Assembly: GCF_032854445.1 (NCBI RefSeq)
Contig: NC_088299.1
Location: 15,367,608-15,431,607 of the forward strand
Direction: 5' to 3'
DNA: 64,000 nucleotides
Source of the DNA: Liolophura sinensis
Lineage: Eukaryota > Mollusca > Polyplacophora > Chitonida > Chitonidae
Positions 10,358-21,809 of the stretch are shown here, in pieces. The notes under the pieces were generated by a model. The model did not search any database, was not told where the DNA came from, and saw only the letters and a list, made by a program, of their open reading frames with translations. Position numbers and translations under genes: made by a program. How positions within the stretch are numbered: the first letter of the stretch is position 1; each line of letters begins with the position of its first letter.

Positions 10358-12700
10358 TCAAATATTTGATGATTAAAGCTACATTCAAAAAATTTTCAAT
10401 TTATGCAATTCAGGTAATTATGATGGCCGGAGGAAACCATATTGCCGGCGGTAAATCATCGACCTCTGGTAACTAATTGACGAACCTTCTATTGTGTGAC
10501 GCACAGACATTGGCGCAAACATGAGGTAGCGCTATCCATCTACCTTTATGTTTGTACAAATGTTAAACTAAAACTCAAAAGCCATAGGCTTTGCAGGGCG
10601 ATACTTACAATAGTAATTCCAGTCTCCTGTCCCCATCCAGGTTTAGGGATATTTGGGAGAAGGGGAATTTATCATTCATCCGGGCGATCAAACCACTCGA
10701 CATATTTATCTGTGATGTCAGTCAAGTACTACTAAGTAAGATGTGTAAGATTCCAGTACAGGCTGTCCGCTACACCTAATCGGGAAGCAACTTCTTCACT
10801 CACGTTTGGCAACCTAAAACCAAGTCTCCACCGACTTGAACTGTTGTGGTGTCATACGTAAAGACTGCATCTCTCACCCTTTTTTAGTCTCTACAAATTG
10901 GCCTTCCGGTGTTCCAAATTCATAGATCAGATTTCTCATAAAAATGTTAAGCTTAACTACAAGACACAAGCACGCTTTGCTTGATACTGTGATGACAGAC
11001 ATGGGGAAAAAGAAACATGGCGAAGAAATTGGTCGGAGACTGTCGGAGCGCATCGGCAAAAGACGGGACCTGAAATGGTTTGGCAACTGGTCAAGCTTGA
11101 AATGCTAGAGGCAATTACGAGCAAGAGCTCATTTGTTGTAAAGAGGTGTCAATAGAAAGGCTGTAAAGCTCGTCGCTATAAGGCTCTATTGTCGTGTAGA
11201 TAATAGGGTTTGGATCTGGTTTTGTATTTCACCTCGCTATAATTGTCCAATTCTCCATGTCGCGTCTTTGTTCACGCTAGACAGGGTCAGATTAGCACCT
11301 GATAGGGAACCTCTCTATACAATGAACCTCATTACGAACACATTTCTCCGAGGACATTTCTTTTCTATAGACAAAATGTGGATATGTTTATAAAGTCTTT
11401 TCTAGGCTCATGATATATATTTTATAATACACTGTTTGTCCACCCATGTCCGTATTAGGACTTCTGTTTGATCCAACCGTATCTGTGTAGAGTCTTCAAC
11501 AAATGTTATTTTTAAGTTTTCATTACATATAAACCTTAAACTTAGACCAGCCCCGTGCACCTCTGTCTTTATTTATATAGTTGATTCAGGGAGCGAGATA
11601 ACTTTTAAGTAAGTCAAATTTGTAAGAGACGAAGTCACCAAAACTATATTCCGTTGGGGGATTTATCAGCAGAGTCTTATTACAGGCATCGCTATACATT
11701 TAACGTTTTATAGCAACGTATTTGTACCCGATGATGAGGTCAGATGTCGAAGATAAGTGTGTCAGGATTTTGGTGATATCATTGATAACTCGAAGTAATC
11801 TCTGCACGCCTTAGGTCTATTAAAATTGACAAAACGAAAAGATCAATGATTTTTTTAACTTCCCAGAGCGCTCGGGATGTACAAGAAAAAATGACGATCA
11901 GGCAGGCTTAGTTCACAGTCGCATTTGGCCCAGAGACATGTTTGGATCATTATTGCTAACAACTGCTGATTTATTCCGGACTTCGCCTACCTGTTTCTCA
12001 TCCGTCGCAGACACAGTAATTGTCGCTGGACCCATTTCATCATCTGCGGAGGACAAACTTCGTATATGTTCCGAGCATGGCTGTCGGCATTTTCCGGTAG
12101 ACTTACATCAGGGAAATGTATCCTGTGTCTATGTTGCCGGTCTTTGTGGCCCTTATGAGTACTTCTTGTGGCCATTAGGAAGATGTTCTTTGTATAGTTA
12201 GACGCTTCTCTCAATTACGCCAGCACTGGAAAAAATGACACAGATACAGAAACATTAAAAATACAGTTACATACAATGAGAATGTCTGGTTTCCATTGAA
12301 TGTGAAAAGGAGAGAATTAATCGCATGCAATTTACCTTTTGCTATTAGTTCCAATAGGCCACATTGCTTTGGAGTAATGACTATATCGTGTTTGTCATTT
12401 ACAGAATCACTGAAAATAAAAATTTAACTGGACGGAAACGTAGTTAACCATTGATTGAAGAATAAAATAAAGAGGAAATAGCTCGTAGCACATAGAATAC
12501 AGCCAGCATATATTTTAATACTTATGTGTCCTGCCCTATTGTTTATACGTTTCATACTGAGTCTACTGAGAGCCATGTTTTACTCTCTAAGCTGTAAGTA
12601 TTTATTATAATGTAGAGTATTGCTGAATACTGAGAATATCATAAAATAAAGTTTATACAAGCGTCTTGCGGGGAAGTCTATAGGGGCGCTATGTGAAGTA
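10358..12700. other. Intergenic, no supported gene
   Basis: No recognisable protein. A 54-codon plus-strand ORF (10944-11108) is strongly charged (GKKKHGEEIGRRLSERIGK) and overlaps a minus-strand frame; neither could be assigned. The rest is AT-rich with chance ORFs. Confidence 0.35.
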
Positions 12701-12701
12701 A

Positions 12702-12874
12702 GGATTGAGTGTAACATTTTTTAGGTTTATTGGGGTAAAACCGAAAAAAAACGATGTGCAAACGTTTGTACAGAGGTGCAAACTGTATGAATCCGCGTAA
12801 TGGTTTCACACAAAAGTTGCATAGCGGTTTTTCGTGTATACGCCAATAAGCCTAAAAAATATTACAGTCAATCC
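12702..12874. mobile_element. Foldback (MITE-like) element
   Basis: Inverted ends of about 32 bases: GGATTGAGTGTAACATTTTT continuing to TATTGG at the left, matched by the complement of CCAATAAGCC through CAGTCAATCC at the right, with a few mismatches. It is 173 bp long and non-coding. Size and structure fit a miniature inverted-repeat transposon; the superfamily is not determined. Confidence 0.75.
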
Positions 12875-12984
12875 CTATAATTCATTTAAGGAATAAAATG
12901 ACGTTACATATTGAGAAAAAACGGCCATATCAAGATGTGACGTGACCTTCAACATGTATGGCTCCTGCAGTTATCGGCGAAGGT

Positions 12985-13129
12985 GGCATGGACTTGCGGC
13001 AACCCTCGGATGGTCATGGATTTCCCCGGGTTCTGCCCGGTTTTCTCCCACCATAATGCTGGCCACTTGTCGTGTAAGTGAAATATTCTTGAGTACGGCG
13101 TAAAACACCAATGAAATAAATTAATAAAT
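12985..13129 (+). mobile_element. SINE-A copy
   Basis: Contains ACTTGCGGCAACCCTCGGA, TGGTCATGGATTTCCCC, CACCATAATGCTGGCCAC and GAGTACGGCGTAAAACACC with an A-rich tail. Confidence 0.85.
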
Positions 13130-14169
13130 CCTGCCGTTATCTTACAATATTTATTTATTAAACTTTAATTACTAAAGCTTTGTGTTTTCTTTAACAAGTC
13201 CTATAACAAGATACTAAGTCTATAGTAGTCTTATACTTCAGAATCAGATTTAATCATTTTTGTGTTTAAAATACTTACTTATGAGTTTAAAACATATGGG
13301 CGAAGGGGCTAAATGTTGTGATGCGCAGAGATGCCCCTGATATTCCCTCACTCTTCACGAGTGAAGTAAGTTTGCCGCGTGAGAAATATGGGCTTTGGCA
13401 TCTATCCTGATTTGCCTAGAGCATATCTAAAAGCGTTTTGATTAGTGTATGGAAATCCGTGTAAAATCAACGTTTGAAAGAACTGTTAGTTTAGAATTTT
13501 CCTTTGTTGCGCGCATGCGCACAAATTAAACGCTCGTGGTCGCCGAGGACGTGCACTTGCTGCCCGGAATAGTTTTAAGCTGTTCCTCGACTCTCATGGT
13601 GAGTGTTTTTGATTATATTTTGTCGTCAGCGCACTAAACAATCTTTTCAAGGATTAATTGACAGTCTTTTCTTCGAAAACTCTGATTTTTCCGTTACAAT
13701 GTCGGAAAAGTCGACTTTGAGGGAGGTGGGGGTGGGGAATCCCTTGGTCGCTTCTGTACAACAACAATTCATGCTATATTTTTAGGTCATGTTTTAACTT
13801 TGTATTATGTCATAACGAATCGACGATTGAATATAAAAGGGATCGTACAGAGATTGAGTGGTGACATTTACTTACACCATGATGTTCAATGGTACATGTA
13901 TTGTGTAAATTCTGCAAATATTAAACTGAGTTGTCTAAAATAAAATATGTATTTTTATTATACATCCAAATTATTTTTGCACTCAGGCTACTTTCTTTTT
14001 ATGCATTTTGTTCTCATTTACACGAGGATAACCGGGACACTTTAGACACAAGAATAAGACCAGCAAATAATGAAAAGTCCAAGGCAGGTCAGCGAAATGT
14101 TACTGCAGTTACGAAAAGATAGTGGTTCTTTTCATGCTATACACAGTTTATACATTTATAGTGCAAATC
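13130..14169. other. No supported gene apart from the promoter-like patch
   Basis: Short ORFs of 60-63 codons at 13603 and 13931 show no recognisable similarity. Confidence 0.35.
13500..13605 (+). promoter_or_regulatory. Possible promoter and first exon
   Basis: A locally CpG-rich island in AT-rich sequence contains GCGCGCATGCGCAC, matching the palindromic NRF1 consensus GCGCATGCGC typical of TATA-less metazoan promoters. About 80 bases on, CTCTCATG|GTGAGTG is a strong splice donor directly after an ATG. This is the expected layout of a short first exon, but no downstream coding exon was recognised, so the call rests on motifs alone. Confidence 0.25.
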
Positions 14170-14310
14170 TGTATGTGGCTTGCGGCAAAGCTTATCAGTA
14201 ACTTGTCAAAGGTCAATGGTTTACACCGGGCAGTCCAATTTCTCCCGCATGTAACTCTGACCGCCATCATATAAGGGGAAATTTTTGAGTATTTGTTGAA
14301 CAATCTAGTA
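14170..14310 (+). mobile_element. SINE-D copy (degenerate)
   Basis: CAGTAACTTGTCAAAGGTCA, ATGGTTTACACCGGGC and GACCGCCATCATATAAGGGG match 18995-19125 and 52380-52500. It resembles SINE-A in layout but has a different 5' half. Confidence 0.6.
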
Positions 14311-14329
14311 AATTATTTGTTAAATTTCT

Positions 14330-15905
14330 TGCTGTTTTGCTAGATGCTACCAAAACTACGCAAGCACTGAAACTCTTTGCAGAAGGCCCACGTATAAAAA
14401 AGACTGCGTCTCTACCCATGACAAACACTCAGACTGAAGGAAGATGTATATTAAAGAATCAAGCTTCTAGAGAAGTGCAAGAATTACTTATATGTACTCT
14501 GGATTGGATACCCAAAAAAGGAAGACTGCTGGCTACGTAAGGAATTCCTGTTCCCAACTACCCCTTGGCTGTCTCTCTCTCAGAGTTTATGAAGCAACTT
14601 AGTATACGCATCTAAGAAAATTTGATGACTCGTCGAAAAGTGGATTCGCCAATAAAAATACCAATGTAACAGCGAAAGAACTTGACGTTTTCCTCAAGCA
14701 GTGTTTTACACTGTCTTCTGTCAAGTCCAAAATCTATTGTCTTTCTAAAGCCACATGCTTGTGTTCATATAAGATTATCTCAAAGCTATCCAGTGATATG
14801 CCAGGCTTAAATAAAATACTTTATTAAGCATGACTTAGGTAATAGTTTAACACCAACAAAGTACCCTTATTTTCAATACTAGATTCAAAGGCAGTTATTA
14901 CCTTGCTGTAGTAAAAGGAAAGGGAAAATATGAGGATATTAAAACTGCACTATCTGGTACAATTTCTGACTTAGAAAAACTTTGTGGAGATGGAATATCG
15001 TAAATGATGTTCACTACCGTGTTATTTTGTTTTTAACTGGTGACCTAAAGTTCCTTAATCTGGTATGTGGTATTAACAACTGTTCCTCCACTCACAGATG
15101 TGTTTGACGTAAGTGCTCTAAAAATTACCGACATAATATGTGTCTGGTGTGGTCAGTAAATGATCCGCAAACGGGTAGAACTGTTCAAGAGATCACAAAT
15201 TAAGCAACGAAAAAAAGCAGATTAAGCGTGTAAATTACTGCTACTCTCCATTGTTTCCATTTATGCCACTTTACAGAGTGGTACGAGATACACTTTATGG
15301 CTTCCTCAGAATAGGTGATCAGTTGGTAAATAAGGTCATTTCTGAGCTGAGACTCAGGGATAATATCAGTGAGGCTAAGGTGAAGTCAGGTTCTGTCGAC
15401 TTCAACTCGTGCAAGAATATGAAAAAAAATGGAAAATTTTGTAGAAGAATTGGGAATACCAAGTTTTAAATTCCATGTTGACAGAAATTTAAAGACTTTT
15501 CAACACAGGGATTTTACAGGTCCTGAACAGTGGAAAAATTAACCAAATATCAAGCTTGTTGACCTCTTTCCATAGTTAGAAAATGGAAATGATTGGCATT
15601 GGCTATGGACAGAATTTCATTCAGTGAAAAGCTGAGTTTACATTTGAAGAAGTTGACATATTTGAAACTAAGATTCGAAATTGGATATAAAAGTACAGCC
15701 CAACCTCCCTTTCATTTCATGTGACAAGTTCCATGCATGTATTAGCCAATTTCCTAGAATTCCTGCGGATGTATAAAACTCTGATCGTATTCAATCAATA
15801 GTCTCTGGAAAAGCTAAATGATTTGAATTCTCAGTGGTATTTTAGATCCATGTCACATGCTCATATTCAAGCCCTTGAGCAAATAACGCTGAGAAAGAAT
15901 AGACT
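14330..15905 (+). pseudogene. Degenerate ORF of an unclassified transposon-like family
   Basis: Conserved blocks are scattered over several frames, broken by stops and frameshifts. They include GKGKYEDIKTALSGTISDL near 14915, a FLTGDLKFLNLVCGIN-like block near 15030, FLRIGDQLVNKVISELRLRD near 15300, FHVDRNLKTFQHRDFTGPE near 15475, SMHVLANFLEFLRMYKT near 15735, and HAHIQALEQITLRKNRL at the end. The block order (LTGDLKFL, Cys-containing CGINNCS, LxIGDQL, RDFTGPE, LANxLEFLRxY, LEKLND, ALEQI) matches my memory of an uncharacterised multi-copy protein family in molluscs, cnidarians and sponges. Its transposase class is unknown to me. No terminal repeats were found. Clearly inactive. Confidence 0.6.
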
Positions 15906-17654
15906 ATAGCACATTTCAGGTAAGTTATATATGTGGAAGTTAAAATTTAATGTTCGATCGTTTGAGCTTTGTGGAAAATAGAAACATGAAAAGTCAGTAC
16001 TTATTCACTTTTTCTTTCAAGAAAGGAAAATATAGCCACAATTTGAGTAGAATTCAGATGCCATTTAAGCTGTTCATGTCCGGTTATGATAAGCAGAGTT
16101 ACATTGCTTTATGTAATGTTTTGTCTGATAGGAATTCATTCCTATGTCTTAAAAAAGCATACTCTTGTACTGTGACATGCCAAAAAATGCTCATAGGTGC
16201 ATGTATTTTGAACATTGATTAGAATATTTCCCTGGATATTTCCAGATGACTTTCAGGTGTTAGATATTCTTAATTAATTAAAAGAATAATGTGGAAAATG
16301 AATGTCCTTGTGACTGATAAAGTGATTATAACAGATTTTAATTTGAAATGCTTATACTGCAAAGTACATCTCTTGGGGTATACATCAGATTAAAATCAGA
16401 GGACAGATGGCGATGTACTAGTGGGTAAATGGTCACATATAGCCAGTGAACACCAGCCTGTTGTCAATTTAGCCCTTATAACACCATGGATTAAGCAGAA
16501 TAACGTAAAAAAGTGATTCTACTGACAGAAACGTAGAGTGTTAAATAAATCTGACAACATAGCTTAAAACAGTAAATTCTGAGACAGTATATTCGAAAGC
16601 TCTACTTACCTCGTCACAAAAATGACACTACAGTGTGCGTTTTCCATCCGAAAAGTGCGTGGTACCTGCAGTGAATGTTTGTGCATAACATACCATATGT
16701 TTTATGTGTACCTGTATAACTATCCGAGCTAATATAACCTCGGAGTAAATCTCACCTGGCTGTCGTATATAGAGGCAAATTGACACAAACGGTTATTTAA
16801 AGCGTTAGCTTTGTTTACATTACCTTACAGAACGTTCACAATCCAGTCATAAATACATAAAGTATAAATGCCCCCAATGACCCACCACAAAAAGTTGAGT
16901 TGATATAGTTGTGTACGCTTGACGGGTCATTCGTGACGTTGTCGTGATGTTTTCGATAGTTTGCTTGTCACTGTAGTCTGAAATACTCCCTCAGAGAATT
17001 ACACACTCTGTATCACACAGGTTGATTGATCAATATGACCATACCAACAAACATGTGGCAGGGGACTGTCAAGGTATGACATCATATCAGAGATAAACAG
17101 AAACTTTAAACCAGTCCCATGGGACCGTTGTCGCGTACAATTCTTCAACCGCAATTCTTCAGCCCTTTTCTGATGACATAGACACATTTTTGTGAACATT
17201 AGGCTAAAATTGTTTAAATGGAAAGCGTTTTACTTTGTTCACGATGAATGTGCCAAATACCGAACAGATGCTTAAATTTGCCACATTTAATTTTTCTGCA
17301 ACGTTTTATATTAGAGTAAGTACATTTTTGTTTGCGTTATGATGTCTTATCAAGAGTAATGTTTTGAAGAAACTGTGGCTGCTTCGTTGATAGCCATATG
17401 AAGACTAAGTGCAACATACTTTATCAAGTTTGTCCATGCTTCAGCTTCTCTCACAGGCTCTGGTATCAGTTAACTGCTATTCCCCTTAACATATTATATA
17501 TCAGCATAATGCATCTTTAGTTAAAAGGGTGGGGCAGATAACTCTGATACGTCTGTAAATTTCTCTTTACTACTGGTTTACCAAAAGGCAGGAGCTGTTC
17601 ATGATTTTGTACATTACTACACAATCACTATAATGATTAATAACCCGAGCTCTT
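15906..17654. other. Intergenic, no supported gene
   Basis: AT-rich. Near 16395-16470 a faint similarity to family F (CCAGCCTGTTGTCAATTTAG) is visible. The ORFs at 15950 and 16999 are unrecognised. Confidence 0.35.
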
Positions 17655-17935
17655 CCCTTAGACCACATCGGTACCCTAATCATTAAAGCGTCCACGTCGA
17701 AGTCGGGGGGAAAAGGGTCAAAATCGGATCGGATCATACCAAAGACTTCAAAAATGGCCCACGATGCAGCTTCGCTTGGCGCTCAGCGGTGAGGTTAACG
17801 CAGGACTGGTTGGCCCGGTGTCATGTTTGATGTCTTCGGCATGATATTTCGGCGCCGGCAGCACTTTGGCTTCATTGGCTAGCCGTGCCACAAGAAGACA
17901 CACTATTTGTACACACACCGAATTACTGCTAGTCA
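17655..17935 (+). mobile_element. SINE-C copy with degenerate tRNA-like head
   Basis: The 5' end, GGTACCCTAATCATTAAAGC then GTCCACGTCGAAGTCGGG, looks like a decayed tRNA gene head (A-box and anticodon-arm layout). The body GCTTGGCGCTCAGC, ACTGGTTGGCCCGGTGTCAT and GATGTCTTCGGCAT is shared, inverted, with 31040-31300 and 44505-44625. Confidence 0.65.
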
Positions 17936-18994
17936 TCATACGGCAGAAAAATTATTAAGTACAACGTTAATCCTAACGCATTCATTCATTCATTCCCTTA
18001 AATAGATTGTTCCCATCATGTTAGATCAAACCTGTATTGTTAAAGGTAGTACATTTACAACTTTTCACTGTTTACTACGTAGAATTATTAGTTTGTACAA
18101 ATATCGTGTAAAGTGGTGAATGAATACTGAAAAAACAGATTTTAGTTTAACGGAGAGACTTTGTGTGCATCGGAAACCTCGAAGTGTGAGAGGATACCGT
18201 AGTTGTCCAGTTGGTAACCGTCACGTCGTATTGTTATTCATTTACCTGATAGACGGCAAAACACGCACAACATATAAGGACACCTCTATGTAGGCATAGT
18301 GTCCTACTCGCGATTCTCTTCACAAAATAACGCTACGTTATATATTGTTAAGGGTAGTTGTTGTTTTTGAGAATGTTCCTCGGCTAATACTTGTTCCTCA
18401 AAATGGCGCAGATAACTGAATAATATGTAATGGTGCCAAATCTATTTAAATTCAGAAGAAAACAGCAGATAAAGGTTTACATATGCCAGGTGTTCACTCG
18501 CTGTGTGGTATGTACAGCCTTGCTTCAGGGTTTAGTACAACAGTTTGGCTCTTGGCAACTAGCATGCACATTAAACAAGGAGATTTGTCCTGATATTTGT
18601 CAGGGTTTCTTAAATCATGATTGTGAGAAAGTATCAAGTGCGAGATGTTGTTTGTCCGAGAAGGTTTGTCAGGAGGTGTTTGTCCAGTGTTACACATTCT
18701 TGTTGCTTGAGATAAGTCGCCCTTTACTTCTCTTTTGCCGGAAATAGTTGTGGCCTTATGTTACTGTAACTTTTGTCCCTAGTACATTGACAAGATTGTT
18801 GTAGTGAAGCTGATACTGGGTCATCACCAGCGTAACACTTTTAATTTCGCCTATTTCACTGTTCATGTGGCTTTCTTGACAATAAGCGGTCGATGACCCC
18901 CGTGTGACCGTTTGCACAGCCAAAGCTTCGGTGAAGATCACTTGTCTTCTTTCAGCACACTGTGCATATCTGTGCACAACGCGTAGGAAAGATT
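17936..18994. other. Intergenic, no supported gene
   Basis: A 105-codon plus-strand ORF (18430-18747) is Cys-rich (CPDICQGFLNHDCEKV) but lacks any recognisable spacing pattern or signal peptide, and overlaps a minus-strand ORF. I do not call it. Confidence 0.3.
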
Positions 18995-19125
18995 GTCAGT
19001 AACTTGCCTAAGGTCGGTGGTTTACCTCAGAGTTCTCGGGTTCCCACCACCTACAAACCTGATCGTCCACGAAAAGGCGAAAAATTCTTGACTGTGGGGT
19101 TAAACCACTAATGGATTATTAAACA
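18995..19125 (+). mobile_element. SINE-D copy
   Basis: CAGTAACTTGCCTAAGGTCG, GTGGTTTACCTCAGAG, ACCTGATCGTCCACGAAAAG and a GGGGTTAAACCACTAATGG tail, with the same order as at 14170 and 52380. Confidence 0.65.
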
Positions 19126-19599
19126 AATAGGTAAATATACACATATATTAAAATGAACACAAAAAAAGCCACACCTATATTAGAATCTCTGGTAGGTCAC
19201 CTCAAACTTTATTGTATTATCAATATATTCCCATGTCCAGTACGTCTGTTTATTTTCCTGACTGGAGTTTTATAGCCAAGCAATAGTCCATGTATGACAT
19301 TTTACATACAACGATTACATACATTTATAAATGGAAGGGATGGAAGAGGAGCGACACCAGCTAATAGCTGACAAATCCACTGACGAACAGACTTAATTAA
19401 TTAGGCGTAGTTACAGCTATGCACAAAAAGGCTCACTAGTACATCGCTTTTCAGCACTACCTAATTACACCCCGTTCATAAAGCGATATACTGGTGAATT
19501 TTCAGGTCAAATATAAGCCCAAAATGTGATTGTCAATGGTGAATTACAGTTGCAAATTTGTTGTCACCACCACATCATCTGAACATTATCTGTATTCGT
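19126..19599. other. Intergenic, no feature seen
   Basis: AT-rich, no repeat or gene recognised. Confidence 0.35.
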
Positions 19600-20340
19600 C
19601 CACCGCCTTTATAGTGTATTCGTGAACAGTGAGATACAACTACCAATACATTGTCATTACCACTGCATTACCTCACCACTGTGTTAATGGGGAGTCAGCA
19701 GTGTATTACCGTCATCAGTATAATTGCCATCAATAGCCTTATTATCGTCACCAGTATATTGCCGTTGATCGTGTATTACCGCCAGCAGTATTTTACCGTC
19801 GCTAGTATGAAGCCCTCACCAGTACATTGCCATAATCAGTGTATTACTATCGCTACAATATAACCATCACCAGCATATTGTCGTCACCAGTATATATCCG
19901 CCAAAAGTATATTGCCGTTGATCGTGTATTACCGTCACCAGTATATTGTTGTCGCCAGTGTGAAGCCCTCACTAATATATTGCCATCATCTGTGTATTAC
20001 TATCGCTACAACATAACCATCACCAGCATATTGTCTTCCCCAATATATAGCCGTCACCAGTATATTGCCGTCAATCGTTTATTACTGTCACCAGTACTTT
20101 ATCGTCGCTAGTATGAAGTCCTCTCCAGTGTATTGCTATCATGATTGTATTTTGCCGTCGCTAGCATGAAGCCTTCTCTAGTATATTGCCATCATCAGTG
20201 TATTACTATCGCCATACCTATCACCTATCAACATACCTATCACTAGCAAACTGCCGTCACCAGTATTTTGCCGCTAACAGATTACTGTCGTCACTGGTGT
20301 AATACCGTGAACAGTACAGTGCAATCAAAAATGAATACGA
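19600..20340. repeat. Array of 15-bp units with a 153-bp higher-order repeat
   Basis: The basic phrase is CCGTCACCAGTATATT and variants, about 15 bp. Blocks recur at a higher period: TATTACTATCGCTACAA occurs at 19842 and 19995 (153 bp apart) and a variant at 20201. As 153 is a multiple of three, a plus-strand frame (19839-20111) repeats a 51-residue block, YYYRYNITITSILSS onward. I regard that frame as incidental. Confidence 0.88.
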
Positions 20341-21602
20341 GAGTTTCGAGTTCCATGTATATGGTATAGAGCTTGTAACGTCATCCTTGCGCAGTACTAC
20401 TGGTTTATTAAACATTGGTATTTTAAACACAGTTTTTATGACGAAAATAAATCGGATTATTTTCCTGGACAGTATTTAATGGTCTTTCATCTGACATGCT
20501 TCATGTAACTCTCTTCTTTGCATTGAACATTCGACAGGAAAACGCTAAATCTTAAAACTCCGCCTGTCTCCTTGGAGACTCTTTTTGACTCTTTTTGGAT
20601 CATAACATAAATAAAATGGATTGACCACAGAGTAGTAAAATATGCCTGTTTCATAATGACAAATAACGGTTATGATGCAGAAGTATTTCCAGCGTCTGGA
20701 GAACAAAGATCATTGGCTTTTGTGATAGTTTTGTGATTACTACAAACAGTATGCAGGATAGGCTAAAATATATTATCTTGAATATGGCACACAGCACACA
20801 CTGCAACATCCATAGACATCCTAATGGTAACGGTGTTCGGTTTGACATACATCCATTAACATTCTATTGTGATAACAGCATTTGTAGAGAACAATGTTTG
20901 AACACCAACAATCAGTGAAATTATTTCGCGGCTGAATTTTAGGCTGATATTGAATCAGAATATAGTTGTAACCTACAACTGGACAGAGCTAGTTGACGTG
21001 ATCAGATACGTTTTTCATCAATGAAGAATTTATACCTAATCTTACATTGTTAATTTATGAACTATAATTTTCTCGTTATAAGTGGCCCATGTTGTTCCTC
21101 TTTGATGACATCATCAACAGACCATCAGAAAATTTTGAGCCGGACAAGAATTCTTGAGCCCTCTATGTATCCCAACTTACCTTTGTGGAAAGCTATGCTG
21201 AAAAGCATTAACATTCTGTTAAGCTGCATATGATATCGCTATCTCTGCCACGAAAGTGTTTGATCTCAGATACTGAAGAGAAATTATCGAGATTGTCAGA
21301 ATGTTACGTGAGGCCATTCGTATTTATAATTGCGATTTGAATGAAGGAATCCATCTATTTTTTCTCAGTGATGTATACTCCTGGCATTTGTTTCTGAGCG
21401 TCCAATGTACAAGATGAATTGGAAGGAATCAGAGATAAAATTAAAAAAATGAAGGTCTAATCAGTTGTTTAAAACAGTTAAACACAAACCATAAGGTATT
21501 AATGAATCGTCTATGTTAGCGTTTAATGCCACAGAATAAATCAAAGCAAATAGATTGAATCTACAGTATATCAAGAAAACGGGAGGAAAGACTCAATACA
21601 TC
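20341..21602. other. 3' flank of the alkaline phosphatase gene, no other gene
   Basis: The final part (about 21500-21602) is the presumed 3' UTR of the minus-strand phosphatase. An ATTAAA (complement at 21522-21527) about 75 bases past the stop is a possible polyadenylation signal. Nothing else is recognised. Confidence 0.4.
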
Positions 21603-21799
21603 TTATCCATTCGCTTCACAGTGGTCTTTATTTTGACCTTCACACGAAGCATAGGCCAGCACGTGAGCTATATAATTCTTCTCCTGGACCCCGTGGAAAA
21701 GATGTGCCATTGACCCCGTGGCATAGACAGCCACGTCTTCTCCTCCGTGGGACTCCCACTTCATAGGCACGGCGCTCTGTTGTATGTAGTCATTGTCAT
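21603..21799 (-). CDS. Alkaline phosphatase, terminal exon
   Basis: A 197-nt exon after acceptor TTTCGTTGCAG, ending in TAA at 21603-21605. It encodes [20 protein letters not shown], then [18 protein letters not shown] and [11 protein letters not shown]. This is the C-terminal hallmark of animal alkaline phosphatases: the H in ESHGGEDV is a Zn ligand (matching His412 of E. coli and the THxGEDV motif of mammals), and HGVQEQ-type and HVMAYAAC-type blocks follow. It begins with two nucleotides of a codon, so the preceding exon must end in phase 1. The protein stops about 10 residues after the last conserved Cys. No hydrophobic GPI-anchor tail follows, so this form would be secreted unless alternatively spliced. 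Confidence 0.92.
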
Positions 21800-21809
21800 C
21801 TGCAACGAA

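Noticed and set aside
10944-11108. 54-codon charged ORF on the plus strand
   Set aside because: Too short, with no family recognised and no splice or promoter context.
18430-18747. Cys-rich 105-codon ORF as a possible secreted peptide
   Set aside because: No signal peptide, irregular Cys spacing and an overlapping ORF on the other strand; nothing supports translation.
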